A stretch of 64,000 nucleotides of DNA from Auanema rhodensis (lineage: Eukaryota; Nematoda; Chromadorea; Rhabditida; Rhabditidae): the NCBI GenBank assembly GCA_964057225.1, contig OZ059900.1:15763638-15827637 (forward strand), given 5' to 3'. This document shows positions 51,937 to 64,000 of the stretch, one piece after another (the first letter of the stretch is position 1; every line of letters starts with the position of its first letter). Below the pieces are notes generated by a model. That model was not told the origin of the DNA. It did no database searches and worked only from the letters and a program-made list of their open reading frames with translations. Both the position numbers and the translations under genes were made by a program.

Positions 51937-54900
51937 GTATTTCCCATGAGAAATATTTTATTATGCTGGAAAACCAGTTTTTGGAAAGTTCGCTGTAAAC
52001 AAGGTTTTGACTTACGATTTCATGTGTTCAAACTCATGCAATGTCAATGAAACCTTGCTCAAAATTGTTCCTACAACGTCTAGTTCCACTTTCACGACAA
52101 AAAAACAGGGGTTAGAAAATTAAGGAAATTAGCATATTCTGAGGGCACGCCCCTTATGGCTAATATTGATTAAATCGATTTTTGTTCATATGAGTCGTCA
52201 AATGAAACGAATTTCAGGGTGTTACATACTAAAATGAAGCATTTTACATGCTGAACACTATAAAAATACAAAAACTTAGTATTTCCCATGAGAAATATTT
52301 TATTATGCTGGAAAACCAGTTTTTGGAAAGTTCGCTGTAAACAAGGTTTTGACTTACGATTTCATGTGTTCAAACTCATGCAATGTCAATGAAACCTAGC
52401 TCAAAATTGTTCCTACAACGTCTTATTCCACTTTCACGACAAAAAAACAGGGGTTAGAAAATTAAGGAAATTAGCATATTCTGAGGGCACGCCCCTTATG
52501 GCTAATATTGATTAAATCGATTTTTGTTCATATGAGTCGTCAAATGCAACGAATTTCAGCGTGTTACATACTTAAATGAAGTATTTTACATGCTGAACAC
52601 TAGAAAAATACAAAAACACAGTATTTCCCATGAGAAATATTTTATTATGCTGGAAAACCAGTTTTTGGAAATTTCGCTGTAAACAAGGTTTTGACTTACG
52701 ATTTCATGTGTACAAACTCATGCAATGTCAATGAAACCTAGCTCAAAATTGTTCCTACAACGTCTAGTTCCACTTTCACGACAAAAAACAGGGGTTAGAA
52801 AATTAAGGAAATTAGCATATTCTGAGGGCACGCCCCTTATGGCTTATATTGATTAAATCGATTTTTGTTCATATGAGTCGTCAAATGCAACGAATTTCAG
52901 CGTGTTACATACTAAAATGGAGTATTTTACATGCTGAACACTAGAAAAATACAAAAACACAGTATTTCCCATGAGAAATATTTTATTATGCTGGAAAACC
53001 AGTTTTTGGAAATTTCGCTGTAAACAAGGTTTTGACTTACGATTTCATGTGTTCGAACTCATGCAATGTCAATGAAACCTAGCTCAAAATTGTTCCTACA
53101 ACGTCTAGTTCCACTTTCACGACAAAAAACAGGGGTTAGAAAATTAAGGAAATTAGCATATTCTGAGGGCACGCCCCTTATGGCTAATATTGATTAAATC
53201 GATTTTTGTTCATATGAGTCGTCAAATGCAACGAATTTCAGCGTGTTACATACTAAAATGAAGCATTTTACATGCTGAACACTAGAAAAATACAAAAACA
53301 CAGTATTTCCCATGAGAAATATTTTATTATGCTGGAGAACCAGTTTTTGGAAATTTCGCTGTAAACAAGGTTTTGACTTACGATTTCATGTGTTCAAACT
53401 CATGCAATGTCAATGAAACCTAGCTCAAAATTGTTCCTACAACGTCTAATTCCACTTTCACGACAAAAAAACAGGGGTTAGAAAATTAAGGAAATTAGCA
53501 TATTCTGAGGGCACGCCCCTTATGGCTAATATTGATTAAATCGATTTTTGTTCATATGAGTCGTCAAATGCAACGAATTTCAGCGTGTTACATACTAAAA
53601 TGAAGCATTTTACATGCTGAACACTATAAAAATACAAAAACACAGTATTTCCCATGAGAAATATTTTATTATGCTGGAAAACCAGTTTTTGGAAAGTTCG
53701 CTGTAAACAAGGTTTTGACTTACGATTTCATGTGTTCGAACTCATGCAATGTCAATGAAACCTAGCTCAAAATTGTTCCTACAACGTCTAGTTCCACTTT
53801 CACGACAAAAAACAGGGGTTAGAAAATTAAGGAAATTAGCATATTCTGAGGGCACGCCCCTTATGGCTAATATTGATTAAATCGATTTTTGTTCATATGA
53901 GTCGTCAAATGCAACGAATTTCAGCGTGTTACATACTAAAATGAAGCATTTTACATGCTGAACACTAGAAAAATACAAAAACACAGTATTTCCCATGAGA
54001 AATATTTTATTATGCTGGAAAACCAGTTTTTGGAAATTTCGCTGTAAACAAGGTTTTGACTTACGATTTCATGTGTTCAAACTCATGCAATGTCAATGAA
54101 ACCTAGCTCAAAATTGTTCCTACAACGTCTAATTCCACTTTCACGACAAAAAAACAGGGGTTAGAAAATTAAGGAAATTAGCATATTCTGAGGGCACGCC
54201 CCTTATGGCTAATATTGATTAAATCGATTTTTGTTCATATGAGTCGTCAAATGCAACGAATTTCAGCGTGTTACATACTAAAATGAAGCATTTTACATGC
54301 TGAACACTATAAAAATACAAAAACACAGTATTTCCCATGAGAAATATTTTATTATGCTGGAAAACCAGTTTTTGGAAATTTCGCTGTAAACAAGGTTTTG
54401 ACTTACGATTTCATGTGTTCAAACTCATGCAATGTCAATGAAACCTAGCTCAAAATTGTTCCTACAACGTCTAATTCCACTTTCACGACAAAAAAACAGG
54501 GGTTAGAAAATTAAGGAAATTAGCATATTCTGAGGGCACGCCCCTTATGGCTAATATTGATTAAATCGATTTTTGTTCATATGAGTCGTCAAATGCAACG
54601 AATTTCAGCGTGTTACATACTAAAATGGAGCATTTTACATGCTGAACACTAGAAAAATACAAAAACACAGTATTTCCCATGAGAAATATTTTATTATGCT
54701 GGAAAACCAGTTTTTGGAAATTTCGCTGTAAACAAGGTTTTGACTTACGATTTCATGTGTTCAAACTCATGCAATGTCAATGAAACCTAGCTCAAAATTG
54801 TTCGTACAACGTCTAGTTCCACTTTCACGACAAAAAAACAGGGGTTAGAAAATTAAGGAAATTAGCATATTCTGAGGGCACGCCCCTTATGGCTAATATT

Positions 54901-56719
54901 GATTAAATCGATTTTTGTTCATATGAGTCGTCAAATGCAACAAATTTCAGCGTGTTACATACTAAAATGAAGCATTTTACAAGCTGAACACTAGAAAAAT
55001 ACAAAAACACAGTTTTTCCCATGAGAAATATTTTATTATGCTGGAAAACCAGTTTTTGGAAATTTCGCTGTAAACAAGGTTTTGACTTACGATTTCATGT
55101 GTTCAAACTCATGCAATGTCAATGAAACCTAGCTCAAAATTGTTCGTACAATGTCTAGTTCCACTTTCACGACAAAAAAACAGGGGTTAGAAAATTTAGG
55201 AAATTAGCATATTCTGAGGGCACGCCCCTTATGGCTAATATTGATTAAATCGATTTTGGTTCATATGAGTCGTCAAATGCAACGAATTTCAGCGTGTTAC
55301 ATACTAAAATGAAGCATTTTACATGCTGAACACTAGAAAAATACAAAAACACAGTTTTACCCATGAGAAATATTTTATTATGCTGGAAAACCAGTTTTTG
55401 GAAATTTCGCTGTAAACAAGGTTTTGACTTACGATTTCATGTGTTCAAACTCATGCAATGTCAATGAAACCTAGCTCAAAATTGTTCGTACAACGTCTAG
55501 TTCCACTTTCACGACAAAAAAACAGGGGTTAGAAAATTTAGGAAATTAGCATATTCTGAGGGCACGCCCCTTATGGCTAATATTGATTAAATCGATTTTT
55601 GTTCATATGAGTCGTCAAATGCAACGAATTTCAGCGTGTTACATACTAAAATGAAGTATTTCACATGCTGAACACTAGAAAAATAAAAAAACACAGTATT
55701 TCCCATGAGAAATATTTTATTATGCTGGAAAACCAGTTTTTGGAAATTTCGCTGTAAACAAGGTTTTGACTTACGATTTCATGTGTTCAAACTCATGCAA
55801 TGTCAATGAAACCTTGCTCAAAATTGTTCCTACAACGTCTAGTTCCACTTTCACGACAAAAAAACAGGGGTTAGAAAATTAAGGAAATTAGCATATTCTG
55901 AGGGCACGCCCCTTATGGCTAATATTGATTAAATCGATTTTTGTTCATATGAGTCGTCAAATGAAACGAATTTCAGGGTGTTACATACTAAAATGAAGCA
56001 TTTTACATGCTGAACACTATAAAAATACAAAAACACAGTATTTCCCATGAGAAATATTTTATTATGCTGGAAAACCAGTTTTTGGAAAGTTCGCTGTAAA
56101 CAAGGTTTTGACTTACGATTTCATGTGTTCAAACTCATGCAATGTCAATGAAACCTAGCTCAAAATTGTTCTTACAACGTCTAATTCCACTTTCACGACA
56201 AAAAAACAGGGGTTAGAAAATTAAGGAAATTAGCACATTCTGAGGGCACGCCCCTTATGGCTAATATTGATTAAATCGATTTTTGTTCATATGAGTCGTC
56301 AAATGCAACGAATTTCAGCGTGTTACATACTAAAATGAAGTATTTTACATGCTGAACACTAGAAAAATACAAAAACACAGTATTTCCCATGAGAAATATT
56401 TTATTATGCTGGAAAACCAGTTTTTGGAAATTTCGCTGTAAACAAGGTTTTGACTTACGATTTCATGTGTTCAAACTCATGCAATGTCAATGAAACCTAG
56501 CTCAAAATTGTTCCTACAACGTCTAGTTCCACTTTCACGACAAAAAACAGGGGTTAGAAAATTAAGGAAATTAGCATATTCTGAGGGCACGCCTCTATGG
56601 CTTATATTGATTAAATCGATTTTTGTTCATATGATTCGTCAAATGCATTGAATTTCAGCGTGTTACATACTAAAATGAAGTGTTTCACATGCTGAACACT
56701 AGAAAAATACAAAAACACA
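51937..56719. repeat. Higher-order repeat D, copy 1 (14 units)
   Basis: Diagnostic order: GGAAAG/CCTTGCTC (51937), AAACTTAGTATTT at the next boundary with TCTTATT and ACTTAAATG (52279), six A with AAAATGGAG (52621), TGTTCGAAC (52962), TCTAATT (53303), a repeat of the last two types (53645, 53986), AAAATGGAGC (54328), ACAAGCTG (54670), GTTTTTCCC with GTACAATGTC and GATTTTGGTTC (55012), GTTTTACCC (55354), CCTTGCTC (55696), GTTCTTACAAC with GCACATTCTG (56038), and a 340-bp unit with AAGTGTTTCAC (56380). Confidence 0.92.
53645..54327. repeat. 683-bp dimer present only in copy 1 of HOR D
   Basis: A TGTTCGAAC six-A unit followed by a TCTAATT/CTATAAAAA unit, the same pair of types as 52962-53644. 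Copy 2 has one such pair (59789-60471). Its first unit starts with GGAAAGTTCGC, unlike 52962, so it is not a plain tandem copy. Either copy 1 gained it or copy 2 lost it. Confidence 0.87.
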
Positions 56720-58763
56720 GTATTTCCCATGAGAAATATTTTATTATGCTGGAAAACCAGTTTTTGGAAATTTCGCTGTAAACAAGGTTTTGACTTACGA
56801 TTTCATGTGTTCAAACTCATGCAATGTCAATGAAACCTAGCTCAAAATTGTTCCTACAACGTCTAGTTCCACTTTCACGACAAAAAACAGGGGTTAGAAA
56901 ATTAAGGAAATTAGCATATTCTGAGGGCACGCCCCTTATGGCTAATATTGATTAAATCGATTTTTGTTCATATGAGTCGTCAAATGCAACGAATTTCAGC
57001 GTGTTACATACTAAAATGAAGAATTTTACATGCTGAACACTAGAAAAATACAAAAACACAGTATTTCCCATGAGAAATATTTTATTATGCTGGAAAACCA
57101 GTTTTTGGAAATTTCGCTGTAAACAAGGTTTTGACTTACGATTTCATGTGTTCAAACTCATGCAATGTCAATGAAACCTAGCTCAAAATTGTTCCTACAA
57201 CGTCTAGTTCCACTTTCACGACAAAAAACAGGGGTTAGAAAATTAAGGAAATTAGCATATTCTGAGGGCACGCCTCTATGGCTTATATTGATTAAATCGA
57301 TTTTTGTTCATATGATTCGTCAAATGCATTGAATTTCAGCGTGTTACATACTAAAATGAAGTGTTTTACATGCTGAACACTAGAAAAATACAAAAACACA
57401 GTATTTCCCATGAGAAATATTTTATTATGCTGGAAAACCAGTTTTTGGAAATTTCGCTGTAAACAAGGTTTTGACTTACGATTTCATGTGTTCAAACTCA
57501 TGCAATGTCAATGAAACCTAGCTCAAAATTGTTCCTACAACGTCTAGTTCCACTTTCACGACAAAAAACAGGGGTTAGAAAATTAAGGAAATTAGCATAT
57601 TCTGAGGGCACGCCCCTTATGGCTAATATTGATTAAATCGATTTTTGTTCATATGAGTCGTCAAATGCAACGAATTTCAGCGTGTTACATACTAAAATGA
57701 AGCATTTTACATGCTGAACACTAGAAAAATACAAAAACACAGTATTTCCCATGAGAAATATTTTATTATGCTGGAAAACCAGTTTTTGGAAATTTCGCTG
57801 TAAACAAGGTTTTGACTTACGATTTCATGTGTTCAAACTCATGCAATGTCAATGAAACCTAGCTCAAAATTGTTCCTACAACGTCTAATTCCACTTTCAC
57901 GACAAAAAAACAGGGGTTAGAAAATTAAGGAAATTAGCATATTCTGAGGGCACGCCCCTTATGGCTAATATTGATTAAATCGATTTTTGTTCATATGAGT
58001 CGTCAAATGCAACGAATTTCAGCGTGTTACATACTAAAATGAAGCATTTTACATGCTGAACACTATAAAAATACAAAAACACAGTATTTCCCATGAGAAA
58101 TATTTTATTATGCTGGAAAACCAGTTTTTGGAAATTTCGCTGTAAACAAGGTTTTGACTTACGATTTCATGTGTTCAAACTCATGCAATGTCAATGAAAC
58201 CTAGCTCAAAATTGTTCCTACAACGTCTAGTTCCACTTTCACGACAAAAAACAGGGGTTAGAAAATTAAGGAAATTAGCATATTCTGAGGGCACGCCTCT
58301 ATGGCTTATATTGATTAAATCGATTTTTGTTCATATGATTCGTCAAATGCATTGAATTTCAGCGTGTTACATACTAAAATGAAGTGTTTTACATGCTGAA
58401 CACTAGAAAAATACAAAAACACAGTATTTCCCATGAGAAATATTTTATTATGCTGGAAAACCAGTTTTTGGAAATTTCGCTGTAAACAAGGTTTTGACTT
58501 ACGATTTCATGTGTTCAAACTCATGCAATGTCAATGAAACCTAGCTCAAAATTGTTCCTACAACGTCTAGTTCCACTTTCACGACAAAAAACAGGGGTTA
58601 GAAAATTAAGGAAATTAGCATATTCTGAGGGCACGCCCCTTATGGCTAATATTGATTAAATCGATTTTTGTTCATATGAGTCGTCAAATGAAACGAATTT
58701 CAGGGTGTTACATACTAAAATGAAGCATTTAAATGCTGAACACTATAAAAATACAAAAACACA
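56720..58763. repeat. Spacer of 340/341-bp dimers between the D copies
   Basis: Units 56720 (341), 57061 (340), 57401 (341), 57742 (342), 58084 (340), 58424 (340, six A and CATTTAAATG). With 56380 they form a 681-bp dimer (340-bp CCTCTATGG unit plus 341-bp six-A unit) at 56380-57060 and 57061-57741, and part of a third. The 56720 unit has the private change GAAGAATTTTA. Confidence 0.88.
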
Positions 58764-61700
58764 GTATTTCCCATGAGAAATATTTTATTATGCTGGAAAA
58801 CCAGTTTTTGGAAAGTTCGCTGTAAACAAGGTTTTGACTTACGATTTCATGTGTTCAAACTCATGCAATGTCAATGAAACCTTGCTCAAAATTGTTCCTA
58901 CAACGTCTAGTTCCACTTTCACGACAAAAAAACAGGGGTTAGAAAATTAAGGAAATTAGCATATTCTGAGGGCACGCCCCTTATGGCTAATATTGATTAA
59001 ATCGATTTTTGTTCATATGAGTCGTCAAATGAAACGAATTTCAGGGTGTTACATACTAAAATGAAGCATTTTACATGCTGAACACTATAAAAATACAAAA
59101 ACTTAGTATTTCCCATGAGAAATATTTTATTATGCTGGAAAACCAGTTTTTGGAAAGTTCGCTGTAAACAAGGTTTTGACTTACGATTTCATGTGTTCAA
59201 ACTCATGCAATGTCAATGAAACCTAGCTCAAAATTGTTCCTACAACGTCTTATTCCACTTTCACGACAAAAAAACAGGGGTTAGAAAATTAAGGAAATTA
59301 GCATATTCTGAGGGCACGCCCCTTATGGCTAATATTGATTAAATCGATTTTTGTTCATATGAGTCGTCAAATGCAACGAATTTCAGCGTGTTACATACTT
59401 AAATGAAGTATTTTACATGCTGAACACTAGAAAAATACAAAAACACAGTATTTCCCATGAGAAATATTTTATTATGCTGGAAAACCAGTTTTTGGAAATT
59501 TCGCTGTAAACAAGGTTTTGACTTACGATTTCATGTGTTCAAACTCATGCAATGTCAATGAAACCTAGCTCAAAATTGTTCCTACAACGTCTAGTTCCAC
59601 TTTCACGACAAAAAACAGGGGTTAGAAAATTAAGGAAATTAGCATATTCTGAGGGCACGCCCCTTATGGCTTATATTGATTAAATCGATTTTTGTTCATA
59701 TGAGTCGTCAAATGCAACGAATTTCAGCGTGTTACATACTAAAATGGAGTATTTTACATGCTGAACACTAGAAAAATACAAAAACACAGTATTTCCCATG
59801 AGAAATATTTTATTATGCTGGAAAACCAGTTTTTGGAAATTTCGCTGTAAACAAGGTTTTGACTTACGATTTCATGTGTTCGAACTCATGCAATGTCAAT
59901 GAAACCTAGCTCAAAATTGTTCCTACAACGTCTAGTTCCACTTTCACGACAAAAAACAGGGGTTAGAAAATTAAGGAAATTAGCATATTCTGAGGGCACG
60001 CCCCTTATGGCTAATATTGATTAAATCGATTTTTGTTCATATGAGTCGTCAAATGCAACGAATTTCAGCGTGTTACATACTAAAATGAAGCATTTTACAT
60101 GCTGAACACTAGAAAAATACAAAAACACAGTATTTCCCATGAGAAATATTTTATTATGCTGGAAAACCAGTTTTTGGAAATTTCGCTGTAAACAAGGTTT
60201 TGACTTACGATTTCATGTGTTCAAACTCATGCAATGTCAATGAAACCTAGCTCAAAATTGTTCCTACAACGTCTAATTCCACTTTCACGACAAAAAAACA
60301 GGGGTTAGAAAATTAAGGAAATTAGCATATTCTGAGGGCACGCCCCTTATGGCTAATATTGATTAAATCGATTTTTGTTCATATGAGTCGTCAAATGCAA
60401 CGAATTTCAGCGTGTTACATACTAAAATGAAGCATTTTACATGCTGAACACTATAAAAATACAAAAACACAGTATTTCCCATGAGAAATATTTTATTATG
60501 CTGGAAAACCAGTTTTTGGAAATTTCGCTGTAAACAAGGTTTTGACTTACGATTTCATGTGTTCAAACTCATGCAATGTCAATGAAACCTAGCTCAAAAT
60601 TGTTCCTACAACGTCTAATTCCACTTTCACGACAAAAAAACAGGGGTTAGAAAATTAAGGAAATTAGCATATTCTGAGGGCACGCCCCTTATGGCTAATA
60701 TTGATTAAATCGATTTTTGTTCATATGAGTCGTCAAATGCAACGAATTTCAGCGTGTTACATACTAAAATGGAGCATTTTACATGCTGAACACTAGAAAA
60801 ATACAAAAACACAGTATTTCCCATGAGAAATATTTTATTATGCTGGAAAACCAGTTTTTGGAAATTTCGCTGTAAACAAGGTTTTGACTTACGATTTCAT
60901 GTGTTCAAACTCATGCAATGTCAATGAAACCTAGCTCAAAATTGTTCGTACAACGTCTAGTTCCACTTTCACGACAAAAAAACAGGGGTTAGAAAATTAA
61001 GGAAATTAGCATATTCTGAGGGCACGCCCCTTATGGCCAATATTGATTAAATCGATTTTTGTTCATATGAGTCGTCAAATGCAACAAATTTCAGCGTGTT
61101 ACATACTAAAATGAAGCATTTTACAAGCTGAACACTAGAAAAATACAAAAACACAGTTTTTCCCATGAGAAATATTTTATTATGCTGGAAAACCAGTTTT
61201 TGGAAATTTCGCTGTAAACAAGGTTTTGACTTACGATTTCATGTGTTCAAACTCATGCAATGTCAATGAAACCTAGCTCAAAATTGTTCGTACAATGTCT
61301 AGTTCCACTTTCACGACAAAAAAACAGGGGTTAGAAAATTTAGGAAATTAGCATATTCTGAGGGCACGCCCCTTATGGCTAATATTGATTAAATCGATTT
61401 TGGTTCATATGAGTCGTCAAATGCAACGAATTTCAGCGTGTTACATACTAAAATGAAGCATTTTACATGCTGAACACTAGAAAAATACAAAAACACAGTT
61501 TTACCCATGAGAAATATTTTATTATGCTGGAAAACCAGTTTTTGGAAATTTCGCTGTAAACAAGGTTTTGACTTACGATTTCATGTGTTCAAACTCATGC
61601 AATGTCAATGAAACCTAGCTCAAAATTGTTCGTACAACGTCTAGTTCCACTTTCACGACAAAAAAACAGGGGTTAGAAAATTTAGGAAATTAGCATATTC

Positions 61701-62863
61701 TGAGGGCACGCCCCTTATGGCTAATATTGATTAAATCGATTTTTGTTCATATGAGTCGTCAAATGCAACGAATTTCAGCGTGTTACATACTAAAATGAAG
61801 TATTTCACATGCTGAACACTAGAAAAATACAAAAACACAGTATTTCCCATGAGAAATATTTTATTATGCTGGAAAACCAGTTTTTGGAAATTTCGCTGTA
61901 AACAAGGTTTTGACTTACGATTTCATGTGTTCAAACTCATGCAATGTCAATGAAACCTTGCTCAAAATTGTTCCTACAACGTCTAGTTCCACTTTCACGA
62001 CAAAAAAACAGGGGTTAGAAAATTAAGGAAATTAGCATATTCTGAGGGCACGCCCCTTATGGCTAATATTGATTAAATCGATTTTTGTTCATATGAGTCG
62101 TCAAATGAAACGAATTTCAGGGTGTTACATACTAAAATGAAGCATTTTACATGCTGAACACTATAAAAATACAAAAACACAGTATTTCCCATGAGAAATA
62201 TTTTATTATGCTGGAAAACCAGTTTTTGGAAAGTTCGCTGTAAACAAGGTTTTGACTTACGATTTCATGTGTTCAAACTCATGCAATGTCAATGAAACCT
62301 AGCTCAAAATTGTTCTTACAACGTCTAATTCCACTTTCACGACAAAAAAACAGGGGTTAGAAAATTAAGGAAATTAGCACATTCTGAGGGCACGCCCCTT
62401 ATGGCTAATATTGATTAAATCGATTTTTGTTCATATGAGTCGTCAAATGCAACGAATTTCAGCGTGTTACATACTAAAATGAAGTATTTTACATGCTGAA
62501 CACTAGAAAAATACAAAAACACAGTATTTCCCATGAGAAATATTTTATTATGCTGGAAAACCAGTTTTTGGAAATTTCGCTGTAAACAAGGTTTTGACTT
62601 ACGATTTCATGTGTTCAAACTCATGCAATGTCAATGAAACCTAGCTCAAAATTGTTCCTACAACGTCTAGTTCCACTTTCACGACAAAAAACAGGGGTTA
62701 GAAAATTAAGGAAATTAGCATATTCTGAGGGCACGCCTCTATGGCTTATATTGATTAAATCGATTTTTGTTCATATGATTCGTCAAATGCATTGAATTTC
62801 AGCGTGTTACATACTAAAATGAAGTGTTTCACATGCTGAACACTAGAAAAATACAAAAACACA
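58764..62863. repeat. Higher-order repeat D, copy 2 (12 units)
   Basis: Matches 51937-56719 in order and rare variants, including AAACTTAGTATTT, TCTTATT, GTACAATGTC, GATTTTGGTTC, GTTTTACCC, GTTCTTACAAC and AAGTGTTTCAC. The offset is 6827 bp up to 60471, then 6144 bp, because the 683-bp dimer is absent. Differences seen: GGCCAATATTG near 61036; ordinary bases where copy 1 has CATGTGTAC (52706), CTGGAGAACC (53333) and AATAAAAAAAC (55681). Confidence 0.92.
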
Positions 62864-64000
62864 GTATTTCCCATGAGAAATATTTTATTATGCTGGAAAA
62901 CCAGTTTTTGGAAATTTCGCTGTAAACAAGGTTTTGACTTACGATTTCATGTGTTCAAACTCATGCAATGTCAATGAAACCTAGCTCAAAATTGTTCCTA
63001 CAACGTCTAATTCCACTTTCACGACAAAAAAACAGGGGTTAGAAAATTAAGGAAATTAGCATATTCTGAGGGCACGCCCCTTATGGCTAATATTGATTAA
63101 ATCGATTTTTGTTCATATGAGTCGTCAAATGCAACGAATTTCAGCGTGTTACATACTAAAATGAAGCATTTTACATGCTGAACACTAGAAAAATACAAAA
63201 ACACAGTATTTCCCATGAGAAATATTTTATTATGCTGGAAAACCAGTTTTTGGAAATTTCGCTGTAAACAAGGTTTTGACTTACGATTTCATGTGTTCAA
63301 ACTCATGCAATGTCAATGAAACCTAGCTCAAAATTGTTCCTACAACGTCTAATTCCACTTTCACGACAAAAAAACAGGGGTTAGAAAATTAAGGAAATTA
63401 GCATATTCTGAGGGCACGCCCCTTATGGCTAATATTGATTAAATCGATTTTTGTTCATATGAGTCGTCAAATGCAACGAATTTCAGCGTGTTACATACTA
63501 AAATGAAGCATTTTACATGCTGAACACTATAAAAATACAAAAACACAGTATTTCCCATGAGAAATATTTTATTATGCTGGAAAACCAGTTTTTGGAAATT
63601 TCGCTGTAAACAAGGTTTTGACTTACGATTTCATGTGTTCAAACTCATGCAATGTCAATGAAACCTAGCTCAAAATTGTTCCTACAACGTCTAGTTCCAC
63701 TTTCACGACAAAAAACAGGGGTTAGAAAATTAAGGAAATTAGCATATTCTGAGGGCACGCCTCTATGGCTTATATTGATTAAATCGATTTTTGTTCATAT
63801 GATTCGTCAAATGCATTGAATTTCAGCGTGTTACATACTAAAATGAAGTGTTTTACATGCTGAACACTAGAAAAATACAAAAACACAGTATTTCCCATGA
63901 GAAATATTTTATTATGCTGGAAAACCAGTTTTTGGAAATTTCGCTGTAAACAAGGTTTTGACTTACGATTTCATGTGTTCAAACTCATGCAATGTCAATG
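62864..64000. repeat. Final monomers and partial unit at the window edge
   Basis: Units 62864 (TCTAATT, CTAGAAAAAT), 63206 (TCTAATT, CTATAAAAA), 63548 (340 bp, CCTCTATGG) and 63888, which is cut by the window end after 113 bases. The order resembles 57401-58423, but 62864 has seven A and TCTAATT where 57401 has six A and TCTAGTT. The array continues beyond the window. Confidence 0.9.

Larger units (their letters stand above)
1..64000. repeat. 342-bp satellite DNA array filling the whole window
   Basis: Head-to-tail tandem repeat, all units in one orientation. There are 188 complete units and one partial unit. Most are 342 bp; 340, 341 and 343 bp units come from single-base indels at a poly-A tract, in a CCCCTT motif and in a CATTTTACATG motif, and six sites carry a 61-bp deletion. 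No non-satellite sequence interrupts the array and both edges lie inside it, so its true length is unknown. Units differ by a handful of substitutions each. Known biology: arrays with nested higher-order structure are typical of eukaryotic centromeric or pericentromeric heterochromatin. Inference: this is such a locus, probably from an insect or a plant. I do not recognise the family. Confidence 0.98.

Noticed and set aside
1-64000. CRISPR array
   Set aside because: The repeats are contiguous with no unique spacers, the unit is 342 bp, and no cas-like genes are present.

Overview
The window is one uninterrupted tandem satellite DNA array. A 342-bp AT-rich monomer (34% G+C in the first copy, hand-counted) repeats head-to-tail from the first base to the last: 188 complete units plus a partial 113-bp unit at the right end (63888-64000), numbering each unit from the G of GTATTTCCC. 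I find no protein-coding gene, RNA gene, transposon, CRISPR array or unique-sequence island. All units run in the same orientation.

Long, near-identical satellite arrays with nested higher-order repeats (HORs) are typical of centromeric or pericentromeric heterochromatin in a eukaryote. A monomer of about 340 bp, roughly two nucleosome repeats, falls in a length class common in insects and plants. The sequence does not identify the species and I do not recognise the family by name.

Layout, read from diagnostic substitutions and indels. (1) 1-17100: 50 units of exactly 342 bp. This includes two copies of a 22-unit HOR of 7524 bp (1-7524 and 7525-15048) that are almost identical, followed by a local trimer expansion. 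(2) 16759-24624: a second lineage with A-tract length variants (units of 341 and 343 bp), a 4-unit HOR of 1368 bp, and a run of diverged single units. (3) 24625-51936: a third lineage with 4-unit HORs, then three related long HORs (31060-36063, 36064-40444, 40445-45788) of 15, 13 and 16 units. These carry six copies of one 61-bp deletion across a monomer boundary. (4) 51937-64000: a further HOR in two copies (51937-56719 and 58764-62863) that differ by one internal 683-bp dimer, separated by 340/341-bp dimers.

Each monomer carries short dyad symmetries: a dyad at its start that is a perfect 18-bp palindrome in 12 left-domain units, a bulged hairpin, a 10-bp palindrome with a ClaI-type core, and two short inverted repeats. 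Several lineage-defining variants make or break these elements. The only ORFs seen are a 61-codon reverse-strand frame in eight units, created by one substitution; I judge it spurious. The main interest is the multi-level HOR architecture, the chimeric monomers that mark unequal exchange, and a deletion whose breakpoint lies in the centre of an inverted repeat.
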